Source: an uncultured Bacteroidota bacterium (GTDB lineage: Bacteria; Bacteroidota; Bacteroidia; Bacteroidales; F082). Taken from it: a DNA stretch of 64,000 nucleotides. The stretch's first letter is position 1. Each line of letters starts with the position of its first letter. The notes under the pieces are model-generated. The model was not told the origin of the DNA, did no database searches, and was given only the letters and a program-made list of their open reading frames with translations. Below are positions 23,532-31,979 of this stretch, in pieces. The translations under genes and the position numbers were made by a program. Location: positions 1-64,000 of the forward strand of contig CAITDJ010000091.1 in NCBI GenBank assembly GCA_903891085.1. Direction: 5' to 3'.

Positions 23532-25721
23532 ATGGAAAATTTCAGATTTACTGCCCTATCTCAAACGCTGGACCGTCAGGTTGTTCCGGTGGATTATCCA
23601 TCATTAAAAATCTCCGATTACTATGGATCCATGGTCTTTAATATGACCGTGATGCGTGAGTATCTTACAAAAGAAGCCTATCAAAGCGTACAACTCGCAA
23701 TTGATAAAGGTGAAAAAATTGATAGAAAAGTTGCCGATCAGGTTGCTTCAGCTGTGAAAGCCTGGGCAATGAATAAAGGAGCAACCCATTATACACACTG
23801 GTTTCATCCCTTGACAGGAACAACTGCTGAAAAGCATGATGCATTTATTAATCCTGTTTTCGGCGGAAAAGCCATTGAAGAGTTCCAGGGAAATGAATTG
23901 ATTCAACAGGAACCTGATGCATCCTCTTTTCCGAGTGGTGGAATCAGAAATACCTTTGAAGCCCGAGGTTATACTGCATGGGACCCAACATCACCGGCAT
24001 TTATTCTCGATAAGACACTTTGTATTCCAACAATTTTCGTTTCCTATACAGGCGAATCTCTTGATTACAAGACTCCGTTATTGAAATCTATTGATGCAAT
24101 TGATCATGCTGCTGTAAAAGTTTGCCAGTTATTTAATACTGATATCACAAAAGTATATCCAACCTTAGGATGGGAGCAGGAATATTTTCTTGTGGATTCT
24201 GCCTTGTTTGCAGCAAGACCAGACCTTGTGTTAACCGGAAGGACTGTTTTCGGACATTTATCAGCCAAAGATCAGCAATTGCATGACCATTATTTTGGCA
24301 CTATCCACAGTCGTGCAAGAGCATTTATGCGGGACCTGGAAATTGAGTCACATAAATTAGGTATTCCTTTGAAAACCAGACACAATGAAGTTGCGCCTAG
24401 TCAGTTTGAATGTGCTCCGGTTTATGAAGAAGTGAATGTTGCCGTCGATCATAATCAATTACTCATGCACCTGTTGGATACAGTAAGCCGTAAACATCAT
24501 TTCAAAGTATTATTGCATGAAAAACCATATGAAAGTGTAAACGGAAGTGGCAAACACAACAACTGGTCATTGGCTACCAATACCGGTATCAACCTGCTTG
24601 CTCCAGGTAAAACTCCAAAGGATAATCTTCGGTTCATCAGTGTATTGGTGAACATATTAAAAGCATTACACACCTATGAAGAATTGGTGCGTGCCAGTAT
24701 CGCTTCTGCCTCAAATGACTTACGTTTGGGAGGAAATGAGGCTCCGCCAGCGATCATTTCTGCTTTTATAGGCGAACAATTGACAGCAACACTGGATGCA
24801 ATTGAAAAGATGCCAAACCACAAAGGCATGAAAAGTGAATCGGAAAAAGAAGTGTTAAGAGGTGTTCCAAAAATTCCTGAAATACTTCTCGACAACACCG
24901 ACAGAAACCGCACCTCTCCCTTTGCATTTACAGGTAACAAATTTGAGTTCAGGGCAGTTGGATCAATGGCTAATTCAGCCAAGCCAATGTTTGTGCTCAA
25001 TACCATTGTTGCAGAACAATTGGGTCATTTTTATACTGAAGTAATGGCCCTCATCGACAAAAAAGTTGAAAAGGAAGATGCCATCTTTACCGTAATAAAA
25101 AAATACATAAAAGACTCGAAACCAATTCGTTTTGAAGGAAACAGTTACAGTGAAGAATGGAAGAAGGAAGCCGCCAAACGTGGATTATCAAACCATTCAA
25201 ACACACCTGATGCGATCAAAGCATTCGTATCACCCAAGGTAGTTGCTTTGTTCGAAAAGAACAATGTGCTCACCAAACGTGAGCTGGAGGCAAGACATGA
25301 GATTCAATTAGATAAATATGCACGTAAACTGCAGATTGAATCACGTATGATCGGTGATCTGTCAATCAATCATATTATCCCGACTTCCATTTTATATCAA
25401 AATACGCTCATCGAAAATGCACGTGGATTGAAGGATGTTCTGGATCAGAAAACCTATGTGAAACTAAGCCGTAATCAGGTTCAAACCATCAAGGAAATAT
25501 CAGAGCATATTTCCGAAATCCGCAATTTTGTGGAATTAATGACCGAGGAACGGAAAAAAGCAAACAAACTTGAATCGGAAGAAGAAAAGGCCATCGCGTA
25601 TTGCTATAAAGTGAAGCCATATTTCGATGAAATCAGGTACCATGTTGACAAACTAGAAATGGTAATTGACGACAGGCTATGGCCACTTCCAAAATACCGT
25701 GAACTGATGTTTATTAAATAA
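23532..25721 (+). CDS. glnN: glutamine synthetase type III
   Basis: A 729-residue GSIII enzyme that makes glutamine from glutamate, ammonia and ATP in the cytoplasm. The length is characteristic: GSI enzymes are about 450 residues. Visible conserved stretches are HYTHWFHPLTG, the Glu-rich GWEQEYFLVD metal site, KTRHNEVAPSQFECAP, NGSGKHNNWS and NRTSPFAFTGNKFEFR. The C-terminal region (about 560-729) is a helical extension found only in GSIII. It follows the symporter by 18 bp and ends before a terminator. GSIII is the main assimilatory glutamine synthetase in many Bacteroidetes. Confidence 0.95.
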   Translation: MENFRFTALSQTLDRQVVPVDYPSLKISDYYGSMVFNMTVMREYLTKEAYQSVQLAIDKGEKIDRKVADQVASAVKAWAMNKGATHYTHWFHPLTGTTAEKHDAFINPVFGGKAIEEFQGNELIQQEPDASSFPSGGIRNTFEARGYTAWDPTSPAFILDKTLCIPTIFVSYTGESLDYKTPLLKSIDAIDHAAVKVCQLFNTDITKVYPTLGWEQEYFLVDSALFAARPDLVLTGRTVFGHLSAKDQQLHDHYFGTIHSRARAFMRDLEIESHKLGIPLKTRHNEVAPSQFECAPVYEEVNVAVDHNQLLMHLLDTVSRKHHFKVLLHEKPYESVNGSGKHNNWSLATNTGINLLAPGKTPKDNLRFISVLVNILKALHTYEELVRASIASASNDLRLGGNEAPPAIISAFIGEQLTATLDAIEKMPNHKGMKSESEKEVLRGVPKIPEILLDNTDRNRTSPFAFTGNKFEFRAVGSMANSAKPMFVLNTIVAEQLGHFYTEVMALIDKKVEKEDAIFTVIKKYIKDSKPIRFEGNSYSEEWKKEAAKRGLSNHSNTPDAIKAFVSPKVVALFEKNNVLTKRELEARHEIQLDKYARKLQIESRMIGDLSINHIIPTSILYQNTLIENARGLKDVLDQKTYVKLSRNQVQTIKEISEHISEIRNFVELMTEERKKANKLESEEEKAIAYCYKVKPYFDEIRYHVDKLEMVIDDRLWPLPKYRELMFIK

Positions 25722-25751
25722 CAATCTGATTTACAATTTTATAGATAAAAT

Positions 25752-25778
25752 AAAAGGATGCATTTGCGTCCTTTTTTT
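25752..25778 (+). terminator. terminator after glnN
   Basis: AAAGGATGC pairs with GCGTCCTTT (one G-T pair) around ATTT, followed by T run. It is about 30 bp after the glnN stop. Confidence 0.7.
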
Positions 25779-25911
25779 ATGCACTTTGGTGAATGAGGTC
25801 ATTAATATTATTCATTTCAATTACGTTTAATTGTGATGCACAATTCAAAGCGGAATTACATTTGAAGGGATAAAAAACAATTACCATGATCGTTCCAAAT
25901 CCTTTTTACTT

Positions 25912-25919
25912 TACTTTTG
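25912..25919 (+). promoter_or_regulatory. -7 box for the DUF4831 gene
   Basis: TACTTTTG fits TAnnTTTG, 39 bp before the ATG. A second match, TACATTTG, lies further upstream at 25857-25864. Confidence 0.4.
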
Positions 25920-25958
25920 TATTAGAGTTTTGTATTAAATTTAAATTCAATCAGTTAT

Positions 25959-27137
25959 ATGGATAAAATGAAAAGAAATGTAATCATCGTAACGGCATTC
26001 TTTTTCATGGTGCTGTTAGTATCGCTTAACCATTCAGCAAATGCCCAGATTATCGTTTCACCTGCCGGAAGTACAGGGATTAATGCTGAGTCGTCAGGTT
26101 TTTATTATTCGTTGCCGCGAAACCTGATCAAAGTGGATTTTATCATTGAAAAAAACAAATCTTTCAAAGGTCCTTACAGCGAATATGCCCCAAAAATTCT
26201 CGGTATTGATGATGTAATTCTCAAAGATGAAACGAAGTTTTCTCTGGTTGATGTAATCGTTTCGGCAGTTACCGAACCCGATCCTGAGGCAACTTATTAT
26301 GTTGAATTTGACGAAAAAGCTTCAAAAGAACCTAAAAGTTTGATTTTCAATTTACAGGCTGATGGAATTATTCTCAGCGCAAACGACACGGAAGATAAAG
26401 GATTACAAAAACAGGTTTCTATTAGCAAAACCCTGGTGAATGGCAATGATACCAAGGAATTTCAATATTATGCGGAAAGTAATCTTTATCAAAAAGTCGA
26501 TACGATTGTGCGTAAAATCACCATTGACACAACCACAATCCGACGAAATATACTTCAATCATCATGGGTTGATCGCAGTCCTGAGCAAAAAGCCCGTGCC
26601 GCTGCTGATTACATACACAAGATTCGCGAGAGCCGGTTCAATTTAATCAGTGGTTACCAGGAAGTAAATTATGGTAACAGTATTGCTTTTATGGATGAAA
26701 AGCTGGCAAAAATGGAAGATGATTATGTGAGCCTTTTTGTTGGGAAAGAAGTTAAAACCCTTATGGAACAAAGTGTTGAGTATTTGCCAACAAAAGAGAA
26801 TACAGGATTACAGATATTGGCAAAATTTAGTGAAACAAGTGGAATTACGGGACTTGAATCGAAAGCAGAATCAATTCAGATTGAAATCACGCAAGTTGGT
26901 AACACAAATTCGATTGCCACTGAAAACAAAAATATAGGCAAGGCAAAAATCACAAATAATCTTTACTGCAGGATTCCTGAATATATTCATGTGAAAATAC
27001 TTTATAAAGGAAGTGTCTTGGCTGAAGAAAAATTGTTAATCAGTCAGTTAGGATCGATTTCAACAGCTCCCATAAGCAAGACCCGCCTGATATTCGATGC
27101 AAACACAGGTATGGTTACCACAGTGAAACGTGATTGA
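25959..27137 (+). CDS. DUF4831 family exported protein
   Basis: A 392-residue protein with a signal peptide ending at about residue 29 (AQ). The layout fits DUF4831, a Bacteroidetes family of unknown function: an N-terminal YYSLPRNLIKVDFIIEK beta-rich domain, a GPYSEYAPKILGI motif near 68, then a second half with HKIRESRFNLISGY. An ATG three codons downstream is another start. Expected in the periplasm or outer membrane. The gene ends 1 bp from the convergent kdsA stop with no terminator between, so the two messages probably overlap. Confidence 0.78.
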   Translation: MDKMKRNVIIVTAFFFMVLLVSLNHSANAQIIVSPAGSTGINAESSGFYYSLPRNLIKVDFIIEKNKSFKGPYSEYAPKILGIDDVILKDETKFSLVDVIVSAVTEPDPEATYYVEFDEKASKEPKSLIFNLQADGIILSANDTEDKGLQKQVSISKTLVNGNDTKEFQYYAESNLYQKVDTIVRKITIDTTTIRRNILQSSWVDRSPEQKARAAADYIHKIRESRFNLISGYQEVNYGNSIAFMDEKLAKMEDDYVSLFVGKEVKTLMEQSVEYLPTKENTGLQILAKFSETSGITGLESKAESIQIEITQVGNTNSIATENKNIGKAKITNNLYCRIPEYIHVKILYKGSVLAEEKLLISQLGSISTAPISKTRLIFDANTGMVTTVKRD

Positions 27138-27138
27138 A

Positions 27139-27954
27139 TTACTGCAAGGCTTCCTTAATCCTAACAAGTTTTTCGAGCAAAGGTTCCAACAGGTCAAGGC
27201 GGAGCATATTGGCCCCATCTGATAGGGCAATTGCGGGATTTGGGTGCGTTTCCAGAAAGATACCATCTGCACCACTGGCGATGGCAGCTTTGGCAATTAA
27301 CCCAATCAATTCAGGTTTTCCACCGGTTACACCCGATTCCTGATTTGGTTGCTGTAATGAATGGGTAATATCCATGATCACCGGAACACCAATTTCACGC
27401 ATATCAGCAATATTTCTGAAATCAACCACCATATCTTTGTAACCAAACATATTACCCCGTTCGGTAAGCATAACATATTCATTTCCTGACTGTTTTACCT
27501 TATCAACGGCATGTTTCATAGCTTTGCCTGATAAAAACTGGCCTTTTTTAATATTAACAATTTTGCCTGTTTTGGCTGCTGCCACCAACAATTCAGTTTG
27601 CCGGCAAAGAAAAGCCGGTATCTGTAATACATCAACATATTGGGCTGCAAGCGAGGCTTCTTCAACAGCATGAATATCCGTTACAACAGGAATCTGAAAT
27701 TGTTGACCAACCGCTTTTAATATGTTCAGCGCTTTCTCATCACCAATTCCTGAGAAAGAATCAAGACGCGAACGATTTGCCTTTTTATAAGAGCCTTTGA
27801 AAATCAAAGGAAGGTCAAACTGTTTTGATAAACTTACAAGTTTTTCAGCAATCTCAAAAGGATTCTGATCATTCTCGATAACGCAGGGACCTGCCATGAG
27901 GAAAAATCTGTCAGACCGCGTATTCCAAATTTTGTTAGCGACTAATTCATTCAT
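27139..27954 (-). CDS. kdsA: 3-deoxy-8-phosphooctulonate synthase (KdsA)
   Basis: A 271-residue enzyme that condenses phosphoenolpyruvate with arabinose 5-phosphate to make Kdo 8-phosphate for LPS. Signature stretches are FKGSYKKANRSR, VTDIHAVEEA, QIPAFLCRQTELL, NIKKGQFLSG, MLTERGNMFGY and MDITHSLQQP. The N-terminal AGPCVIE has Cys (C24), which marks the metal-dependent class; the non-metal class has Asn there. Other candidate ligands are His in DITHS, Glu in LETHP and Asp in LSDGANM. It is last in a minus-strand set with a 40-bp gap from the SDR gene. Confidence 0.95.
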   Translation of the reverse strand: MNELVANKIWNTRSDRFFLMAGPCVIENDQNPFEIAEKLVSLSKQFDLPLIFKGSYKKANRSRLDSFSGIGDEKALNILKAVGQQFQIPVVTDIHAVEEASLAAQYVDVLQIPAFLCRQTELLVAAAKTGKIVNIKKGQFLSGKAMKHAVDKVKQSGNEYVMLTERGNMFGYKDMVVDFRNIADMREIGVPVIMDITHSLQQPNQESGVTGGKPELIGLIAKAAIASGADGIFLETHPNPAIALSDGANMLRLDLLEPLLEKLVRIKEALQ

Positions 27955-27994
27955 ATTGTATAAATTAAAGAATTCAATAAAAGCATAACTTCAT

Positions 27995-28654
27995 CTAACT
28001 ATTTGCAATTTTTACCAATAAATCTGAAGATATAGGGCCCGTAAATTTATTGTCAAGCGCAATTTTTATCATTGACAGTGCAACAATTTCTGCCCTAATT
28101 GCCCTGTATTTTCTTAGCTTCCCGATTAACAAAAAACCAAAAGAACGCATTACAATTTCACCTATACGTTCTCCAAACCGAAACTCAGGACGTTTTCCAA
28201 GCAGAAGGCTGGGTTGAATAAATACCTTTTGTGGAATTTTCAGCATTTCGATACATTGTTGCATCTGGCCCTTCGTCTTCAAATAAAAGTTCGTTGATTC
28301 AGGATCAGCACCCAAACTAGAAATGACAACAAACGATTTAAAAAGTTTATTTTCCGCCAGTTTAGCAAGCTCACAAGGAATTTCGTAATCAACGCTTCGG
28401 AATTTTTCTTTTGAACCTGCATTTTTGATTGTTGTTCCCACACAGCAAAAAACAACATCTCCTGTGAAATCATCCATTATTTGTCCAGGTTGTTGAAAAT
28501 CAATCTCAAACTGAATAAGTTTTTGATGTTTTATTGGAAGTTTTTTTCTGCTAAAGCACCTGATTTCATCAAATTGATTGTTTTGTAACAGCAAGTCAAG
28601 TAAATGACTGCCGACTAAACCGGAGGCTCCGACGATAACCGCTTTAGTTTTCAT
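27995..28654 (-). CDS. atypical SDR, TIP30/HTATIP2-like oxidoreductase
   Basis: A 219-residue NAD(P)-binding protein. The nucleotide loop is VIVGASGLVGSHLL at the N-terminus; then CCVGTTIKNAGSKEKF and VVISSLGADPES, with YLKTKGQMQ providing a Tyr-X3-Lys-like pair. Members of this group (HTATIP2-like) often have no known reaction. The start overlaps the end of the upstream EamA gene by 4 bp (ATGA), so translation is coupled. It lies between a transporter and kdsA, but no functional link to LPS is evident. Confidence 0.8.
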   Translation of the reverse strand: MKTKAVIVGASGLVGSHLLDLLLQNNQFDEIRCFSRKKLPIKHQKLIQFEIDFQQPGQIMDDFTGDVVFCCVGTTIKNAGSKEKFRSVDYEIPCELAKLAENKLFKSFVVISSLGADPESTNFYLKTKGQMQQCIEMLKIPQKVFIQPSLLLGKRPEFRFGERIGEIVMRSFGFLLIGKLRKYRAIRAEIVALSMIKIALDNKFTGPISSDLLVKIANS

Positions 28655-29544
28655 ACACTAATTTCTTTTTTTTGTCGAATAACAAAATATACGCCTGCAA
28701 ATATAAACACTGCAGCAATTATTTGCTGGTAATGCAGCTGTTCTTTTCCAAATATTACGGCTGCTAGTGTTGCGATGGCAGGTTGTGAATAAATGAAAGC
28801 ACTGTTAGTAAAGGCACTCATTCTGGTTAATGAATAGTTATTAAAAGAATATGCCAGAATTGTTGCAAAAACAACAACATAGAATATTGACAACCATATG
28901 TTTATGGGAATTATTGTCCAATCTGTTTGAATAACTTTTGGTAAGGTGACAGGAAATATGACAAGAAAACCAAACAAAAAAATCCATTTCATGATGGTTA
29001 TCGGATGATATTTCGCTGTCAGGGGTTTTATCATGACCAAATAAAGCGCATAGGAGGTTACATTGATTATGATGAAAATATTTCCAAGAAATGATTTTCC
29101 GGACAAATCGATGCTTCCATATCCAAGTATCAGATAAACGGCACCAATCGTACCAAGTGCCATTCCGAAAAGCCTGTCTGATGAAATTGAAAACTTATGA
29201 AAAATCCTGGAAAAGGCGAGTACAGCAATCGGAATTCCCACCATTAAAATGCTGGCATTGATCGAAGTCGTCAAATTCAGTCCTTCAAAAAACATGATCT
29301 GATTCAGTGAAATTCCAAAAAATGAAATAATAAAAATGGATATCAAGTCTTTACGCCCGACTTTTTCCGATTTCATAAATGAAGCGATGATCCAGAATAC
29401 AATGCATGCAATCGAAACCCGTAAAAATATAATAGCACGCGGATGAAGATATCCGGGCATAATACCTTTGGCTATGACATAGTTTAAACCGTAAATGACA
29501 TTGGCACTGATAACTGCCAGCAGGGCAGGGGTTCTGTTTTTCAA
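28651..29544 (-). CDS. EamA/DMT family transporter
   Basis: A 297-residue membrane protein with ten predicted helices in two similar halves, as in EamA (RhaT-like) drug/metabolite exporters. Recognisable pieces are LLAVISANVIYGLNYVIAKG, an NQIMFFEGLNLTTSINAS segment in the first repeat and SAFIYSQPAIATLAAVIFG in the second repeat. The substrate is unknown. It lies 11 bp after the DUF3127 gene and overlaps the SDR gene by 4 bp, forming a compact minus-strand operon. Confidence 0.87.
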   Translation of the reverse strand: MKNRTPALLAVISANVIYGLNYVIAKGIMPGYLHPRAIIFLRVSIACIVFWIIASFMKSEKVGRKDLISIFIISFFGISLNQIMFFEGLNLTTSINASILMVGIPIAVLAFSRIFHKFSISSDRLFGMALGTIGAVYLILGYGSIDLSGKSFLGNIFIIINVTSYALYLVMIKPLTAKYHPITIMKWIFLFGFLVIFPVTLPKVIQTDWTIIPINIWLSIFYVVVFATILAYSFNNYSLTRMSAFTNSAFIYSQPAIATLAAVIFGKEQLHYQQIIAAVFIFAGVYFVIRQKKEISV

Positions 29545-29555
29545 TCAGAAATCAG

Positions 29556-29924
29556 TTAAAATGGCAGATCGCCACCGGAATCCTGAGTTGCGAAATCTTC
29601 GAAAGGAGATGCTTGCTGAGCAGATTGAACTGCAGGTGATGAACTGGTTCCGATTTTATCAAATTTCCATACACGCACATCTGTATACCAACGGCCATTA
29701 AACTCTCTTGACTCAAGATTGACCGATGCTTTAATCTTTTCCCCGGTTGCAAATGATTTTGCCTCAGCGGCTTTGTCACCCCAGCATGATAAACATAATT
29801 TCTTCGGAAATTGATCGTCTGTTTCGATAATCAGGTCCTGACGTACCCATGTGCCGTTTTTACCTTCGCCACTTTGCAATTGCCCAAGCATAGTGACTTT
29901 TCCTGAGACTTCGATGTTTGACAT
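29556..29924 (-). CDS. DUF3127 protein with SSB-like C-terminal tip
   Basis: A 122-residue protein whose first 80 residues (MSNIEVSGKVTMLG ... FNGRWYTDVRVWKFDK) fit DUF3127, a small OB-fold-like family in Bacteroidetes. The rest is a low-complexity Ser/Gln/Ala linker ending in GGDLPF. A flexible linker plus a D-D-[IL]-P-F end is the layout of single-stranded DNA-binding protein, where the tip recruits repair and replication proteins. Function is unproven. It is first in a four-gene minus-strand operon, with a -7 box at 29965-29972. Confidence 0.8.
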   Translation of the reverse strand: MSNIEVSGKVTMLGQLQSGEGKNGTWVRQDLIIETDDQFPKKLCLSCWGDKAAEAKSFATGEKIKASVNLESREFNGRWYTDVRVWKFDKIGTSSSPAVQSAQQASPFEDFATQDSGGDLPF

Positions 29925-29964
29925 AGATGTATTTTTTTTTGATTATTTATTGGAGTTATTGCTA

Positions 29965-29972
29965 CAAAATTA
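29965..29972 (-). promoter_or_regulatory. -7 box for the DUF3127 operon
   Basis: Minus-strand TAATTTTG fits TAnnTTTG, 40 bp upstream of the DUF3127 start. Confidence 0.45.
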
Positions 29973-30044
29973 AATAAAAATCAATTACATGGTGGGATAT
30001 TTAAACATTTCCGTTACGAAACTGTTATGTAGTAAAGAATTTTT

Positions 30045-30653
30045 ATGAAAATCGTAATGACATCGATAATCGCATTAACTATCTTAATAACAAATAATTA
30101 CGTAATGAGTCAAACAATAAAAGAGGAAAAAATCACCTTAGGTTCAGGTTGTTTTTGGTGCACCGAAGCCATATTTCAGCGGTTGCAAGGAGTCATTAAG
30201 GTAGAATCGGGTTATAGTGGCGGGCAAACTAAAAATCCAACTTACGAGCAAGTGTGTTCAGGAACTACCGGCTATGCGGAAGTAATACAAGTTACTTATA
30301 ATCCAAATCAAATCAGTGTTTATGAACTGCTCGAAGTTTTCTTTAAAACACATGATCCAACCACATTGAATCGCCAGGGAGCAGATGTGGGTACGCAGTA
30401 TCGTTCAGTTATTTTTTACCATACAACTGATCAGCAGCAAATCGCGAAACAACTCATCCATGAATTAAATGCTGAGCACATCTGGACAAATGCAATTGTA
30501 ACTCAAGTTGATTCATTCGAAACATTTTATAAAGCAGAATCATATCATCAGAATTATTTTAATGAAAATACGAATCAGGGATATTGTCGTTTTGTGATTG
30601 TTCCAAAACTTGAGAAGTTTGAGAAAGTGTTTTCAGCAAAGATAAAGCAGTAG
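30045..30653 (+). CDS. msrA: peptide methionine sulfoxide reductase MsrA, exported form
   Basis: A 202-residue enzyme that reduces the S epimer of methionine sulfoxide in proteins. An N-terminal hydrophobic signal (about 1-22) suggests a periplasmic copy. Active site GCFWC carries the nucleophile C36 and a second Cys C39; other hallmarks are SGYSGG, THDPTT and GTQYRS. The Tyr/Asp/Glu set that binds the sulfoxide is in the same region. No MsrB domain is fused. Single gene, followed by a bidirectional terminator at 30737-30772. Confidence 0.93.
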   Translation: MKIVMTSIIALTILITNNYVMSQTIKEEKITLGSGCFWCTEAIFQRLQGVIKVESGYSGGQTKNPTYEQVCSGTTGYAEVIQVTYNPNQISVYELLEVFFKTHDPTTLNRQGADVGTQYRSVIFYHTTDQQQIAKQLIHELNAEHIWTNAIVTQVDSFETFYKAESYHQNYFNENTNQGYCRFVIVPKLEKFEKVFSAKIKQ

Positions 30654-30736
30654 GTAATTATTAATTGATTTACTGTCAATATTTTATGATAATATATTTC
30701 AGATAATTTATATTATGTTAAATTGTAATATTAAAA

Positions 30737-30772
30737 TATAAGGCAGCAATTAAATCAATTGCTGCCTTATTA
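30737..30772. terminator. bidirectional terminator
   Basis: AAGGCAGCAATT pairs exactly with AATTGCTGCCTT around a 5-nt loop, between msrA and the convergent TPR gene. Confidence 0.85.
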
Positions 30773-30786
30773 TATTGTAGTGTCCC

Positions 30787-31929
30787 CTATTTATTCAGTG
30801 ACTCAAGTTTGTCATTCATTTTGAAACGGGTATAGATTGATTTCAGTACCAACACAGTTTCCTGATTTGAAGGATCCATCTGATATGCTGTTTCAAGATA
30901 TGGTAATGCTTCTCTGATGATTGCATTTGCCTGCTCAGTCAATTCATCATATTTCTTTGTTTCGGTCAGCGGCAAATCATTTGCTTTCATCTGTAGCTTA
31001 TTCGATTCATTGATATATAACGCACCAAGATTATAAATTGCATCAAAATAATCTGCCTTAATTTCTATGGCTTTCTTGTAATAACCTATGGCTGTTTCCA
31101 ATTGATACATCTCTGGTTTTGTATCATCACCGTAAATTGTTCCCAACACAAAGTAAATTGAGTAATTCGTGGGATCTTTCTCAACAAGCTTCTTCAGATT
31201 ATCGACAACTTTAACACCTTGACCCATTGCCAGATACGAGTTTATTTCTTCAAGTAATAAGCCTGAATCATCAGGGAATTTTGCACGACCAGCTTCGATG
31301 GTTTTTTTCATCCCTTCAATATCTCCTGAGCTGCGTTGAGCCATTGCAATATTCTTATAAATATCTGGTTTTTCGACACCTAAGCCCTGCATAACACCAT
31401 AATATTCAATAGCTTTTGGGTAATTTTCACCACGTAACGATGCCAATGCAGCATTTTCGATGGCCATTGTGTCGACCGATTTAATCAACGCAGCTACATT
31501 ATAAGCCATTAAAAAGTTATCAGTAGCATTGTTAAAATCTTGGGCATTAAATTTCTCAACTCCAATCGAAAAATACTGCTGACTGATAGCATTCACCCTT
31601 GGTATTATTTCAATACTTTGTTTTTCAACATCTTGCGGATCAAGCTCCATAACCTTTTTAAAAGATTCTAAACTCTTTGGCAAGGCTTCTGTATCAATTG
31701 ATTTAAATTGATCTGAAAAAACAATGTTCAAATAGATAATACCCCTGTACAACCAGGTTTTTGGATCAAGGGCTGTTTTTTCATTCACAATTGCTTTGTC
31801 AATTGATTCACGGGCTTTGTCGTATTGTCCGTTTTTATTGTACATAAAAGCATTTGTCCGTTCAGATTTTTGTGCTATTGCAGCTGTAGTTGCGATAAGC
31901 AAGGCAAGCGCCAATACAATTTTCTTCAT
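30787..31929 (-). CDS. exported tetratricopeptide repeat protein
   Basis: A 380-residue protein. The start at 31929 (MKKIVLALALLIATTAAIAQ) is chosen because it opens a signal peptide with cleavage near AQ; the reading frame extends 12 codons further upstream. Several TPR units are visible (NKNGQYDKARESIDKAI, ALPKSLESFKKVMELDPQD, ENYPKAIEYYGVMQGLG, QLETAIGYYKKAIEIKADY). No enzymatic domain. It lies 50 bp downstream of gyrA on the same strand and may be read through from it. A periplasmic scaffold role is a guess from the fold. Confidence 0.8.
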   Translation of the reverse strand: MKKIVLALALLIATTAAIAQKSERTNAFMYNKNGQYDKARESIDKAIVNEKTALDPKTWLYRGIIYLNIVFSDQFKSIDTEALPKSLESFKKVMELDPQDVEKQSIEIIPRVNAISQQYFSIGVEKFNAQDFNNATDNFLMAYNVAALIKSVDTMAIENAALASLRGENYPKAIEYYGVMQGLGVEKPDIYKNIAMAQRSSGDIEGMKKTIEAGRAKFPDDSGLLLEEINSYLAMGQGVKVVDNLKKLVEKDPTNYSIYFVLGTIYGDDTKPEMYQLETAIGYYKKAIEIKADYFDAIYNLGALYINESNKLQMKANDLPLTETKKYDELTEQANAIIREALPYLETAYQMDPSNQETVLVLKSIYTRFKMNDKLESLNK

Positions 31930-31979
31930 GATTTTTAAGTTTCGGTTTTTAAGGTTTATGTTCAAATACTATACCATGT

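Noticed and set aside
27139-27954. DAHP synthase instead of KdsA
   Set aside because: The conserved blocks FKGSYKKANRS, KGQFLSG and TERGNMFGY fit Kdo-8-phosphate synthase.
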